Assembly (NCBI GenBank): GCA_027081115.1
Contig: JALWLD010000012.1
Location: 1-64,000 of the forward strand
DNA length: 64,000 bases
Reading direction: 5' to 3'
From: Sulfurovum sp.
GTDB lineage: Bacteria > Campylobacterota > Campylobacteria > Campylobacterales > Sulfurovaceae
In this document: positions 62,492 to 64,000 of the stretch, in pieces
Position numbering within the stretch: the stretch's first letter is position 1
How the letters are laid out: every line of letters begins with the position of its first letter
Notes under the pieces: generated by a model
Seen by the model: only the letters and a program-made list of their open reading frames with translations
Told to the model about the DNA's origin: nothing
The model's database searches: none
Program-made: the position numbers and the translations under genes

Positions 62492-64000
62492 CTAATCTTT
62501 TCTTACAAATTCAGGTACTATCTTCTGTAAAGCTTCTACTTTATTTTCACTTTTTAAGAGACTCTCTATATCATCACTTAAGCTCTCTATATCATACACT
62601 GTAGACTTTGCAATAAAAATAGAACTGTATTTTGTCTGCTCTTCACTCTCATCTAAAAATAACTCCTCATAGAGCTTCTCTCCAGGTCGTAAACCGGTAA
62701 ATTCTATAGAGACTTCCCTCTCTTTTCCGTAAAGACGTATCATCTGTTTTGCCAGATCAACAATCTTAATAGGCTCACCCATATCTAAAATAAAAAGTTC
62801 TCCCCCCTTGGCAATAGCTGCAGTTTGAAGTACCAACTGACAAGCCTCAGGAATCAGCATAAAATAGCGGGTAATCTCAGGATGGGTCACGGTTACAGGA
62901 CCACCTGATTCTATTTGCTGTTTAAATTTAGGAATGACTGAACCACTGGATCCAAGCACATTACCAAAACGTACAGAGACTATCTCTGTAGCTTTACTCT
63001 CAATGTTGTTGGCATACAGCTCTGTTACTCTTTTAGTCGCACCCATTACATTTGTTGGACGCACAGCCTTATCTGTAGAGATAATAACCAGCTTGGAAAC
63101 TTCAGAAGCAATGGAGATATCCACAACATTTTTTGTACCAAGCACATTATTGAGCACTGCTGCTTCCTTGTTCTCCTCACAGATAGGAACATGTTTATAG
63201 GCTGCTGCATGTATCACAATATCTGGTCTTAGCTCTGCAAAAAGTCCATCAAGACTTTTACGTTCTGTCACATTTAACAGTTTAAGGGTCGCTTCGGGTA
63301 TCTGCTCTCCAATCTGATAGAGATTGAATTCACTGTTATCAACCAATATTAATGATGAAGCACCAAAGTACTGACACTGTCGGCTTATCTCAGAACCTAT
63401 ACTTCCTCCCGCACCGGTAATAAGAACAGATTTATCTTTAATAAATGTAGAGATCAACTCTATATCCAAATCTTTTGGATGTCTTGCCAACAGATCTTCA
63501 ATAGAAAGATCTTCAAGCTTTTCATGCTCTCCCCCCAAAAGTTTAACCTGTTTGATCTCATAGATACCCAGTGCATTGAGTTGATCAACTAACGCTTTTA
63601 ATGCTTTCTGGGTTAATGTTTCAGTGATGATGGCAGAACGTATACCTTTTTCATCAATAACAGATTTCAACTCTTGAAAATCATACACTTTTACATTGTT
63701 GATGTAAGCATGTGTACTGCTCTCTTTCTGGGTCAGAGAAACAATCGCAATAGGATAATAGTCAATCTCATTTTTAAAAGCACTTTGTATCATTGTTGCG
63801 GTTTTACTGTTTACCCCAACGATCAATGTTGGTTTCACATGGCTACTTCCATGTCCTTCCGTTAAAACCCGTTTACTTGCCCGCAAAGAGCCAATAAAGA
63901 TCAACGATAAAAAGAAGTCTATCACAATGACGGAACGAGGGAAAGGGGTAAAACTTTCACTAAACAACACATAGGCAAGAGTAAAGAGCCCATACGCAAA
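62492..64000 (-). CDS. UDP-sugar 4,6-dehydratase, PglF/WbpM/CapD family (5' end cut by window edge)
   Basis: The frame is open to the right edge, so at least 503 residues are visible and the N-terminal membrane region continues outside. The first visible part (YGLFTLAYVLF..., VIVIDFFLSLIFIGS) is hydrophobic, as in membrane-bound PglF/WbpM. The catalytic domain has the NAD loop ITGAGGSIGSEISRQ, HAAAYKHVP and DKAVRPTNVMGATKR with the SDR lysine; Met replaces the usual Tyr, as in this family. It makes a 4-keto-6-deoxy sugar for N-glycan, capsule or O-antigen synthesis. Confidence 0.92.
   Translation of the reverse strand, partial: FAYGLFTLAYVLFSESFTPFPRSVIVIDFFLSLIFIGSLRASKRVLTEGHGSSHVKPTLIVGVNSKTATMIQSAFKNEIDYYPIAIVSLTQKESSTHAYINNVKVYDFQELKSVIDEKGIRSAIITETLTQKALKALVDQLNALGIYEIKQVKLLGGEHEKLEDLSIEDLLARHPKDLDIELISTFIKDKSVLITGAGGSIGSEISRQCQYFGASSLILVDNSEFNLYQIGEQIPEATLKLLNVTERKSLDGLFAELRPDIVIHAAAYKHVPICEENKEAAVLNNVLGTKNVVDISIASEVSKLVIISTDKAVRPTNVMGATKRVTELYANNIESKATEIVSVRFGNVLGSSGSVIPKFKQQIESGGPVTVTHPEITRYFMLIPEACQLVLQTAAIAKGGELFILDMGEPIKIVDLAKQMIRLYGKEREVSIEFTGLRPGEKLYEELFLDESEEQTKYSSIFIAKSTVYDIESLSDDIESLLKSENKVEALQKIVPEFVRKD

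Overview
The window is chromosomal DNA from a Campylobacterota (epsilonproteobacterial) chemolithotroph, most like Sulfurovum or its relatives. Evidence: the gene order four tRNAs-tuf-rpmG-trnW-secE-nusG-rplKAJL-rpoB-rpoC-rpsL-rpsG-fusA; separate rpoB and rpoC genes (fused in Helicobacter and Wolinella); a futalosine-pathway menaquinone gene (mqnA-like); QueF; a PAS-only Aer/CetB-like protein; a 12-haem cytochrome; split thiosulfate-transporter halves; and a carbonic anhydrase-SulP pair that fits autotrophy. The genus is an inference; the phylum is fairly secure. No rRNA, insertion sequence, prophage or CRISPR array was seen. Genes are densely packed and no gap exceeds about 210 bases outside the tRNA cluster.

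Layout. 1-7.6 kb: transketolase (cut by the left edge) with a prenyl diphosphate synthase, aroK, a short-chain dehydrogenase, a PAS sensor, and a purN-membrane protein-MATE operon. 7.6-10.7 kb: an orphan NosD-like protein, Nnr repair enzyme and rpsU. 10.8-15.2 kb: a packed purT-hydroxyacid dehydrogenase-sdhA-sdhB operon. 15.2-18.8 kb: thioesterase-leuC and an NFACT protein. 18.8-24.8 kb: a 12-haem cytochrome and a cdsA-dxr-hydrolase-tsaD operon. 25-30.2 kb: gyrB translationally coupled to a degenerate GGDEF/EAL protein, then queF, a small CI-like regulator and a DUF2853 gene. 30.4-48.1 kb: the large minus-strand translation/transcription block ending upstream in tRNAs Thr, Tyr, Gly, Thr and Trp. 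48.1-49.3 kb: yaaA-small membrane protein-SUI1. 49.3-52.9 kb: SulP-carbonic anhydrase and two YeeE/YedE halves. 52.9-56.6 kb: SagB-like oxidoreductase, DUF309 and DUF255 genes. 56.6-59.8 kb: a DksA-like zinc finger, an S24 (LexA/CI-like) repressor with a divergent 37-residue ORF, and moeA-moaE-moaD. 59.8-64 kb: mqnA, gltX, a ComEA-like protein with a lysine-rich tail, and a nucleotide-sugar dehydratase cut by the right edge.

The most interesting signal is regulatory. A near-palindromic 17-mer (TATGACAATTTGACATA) occurs at 29119 in front of a 78-residue CI-like DNA-binding protein and at 57675 in front of a full S24 repressor; a degenerate second copy lies at 57716. The two regulators align without gaps over their DNA-binding parts, and the long one keeps the Ala-Gly cleavage pair and the Ser/Lys dyad of self-cleaving repressors. 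This suggests an SOS-like or phage-derived switch with two regulators, one cleavable and one not, sharing operators 28 kb apart.
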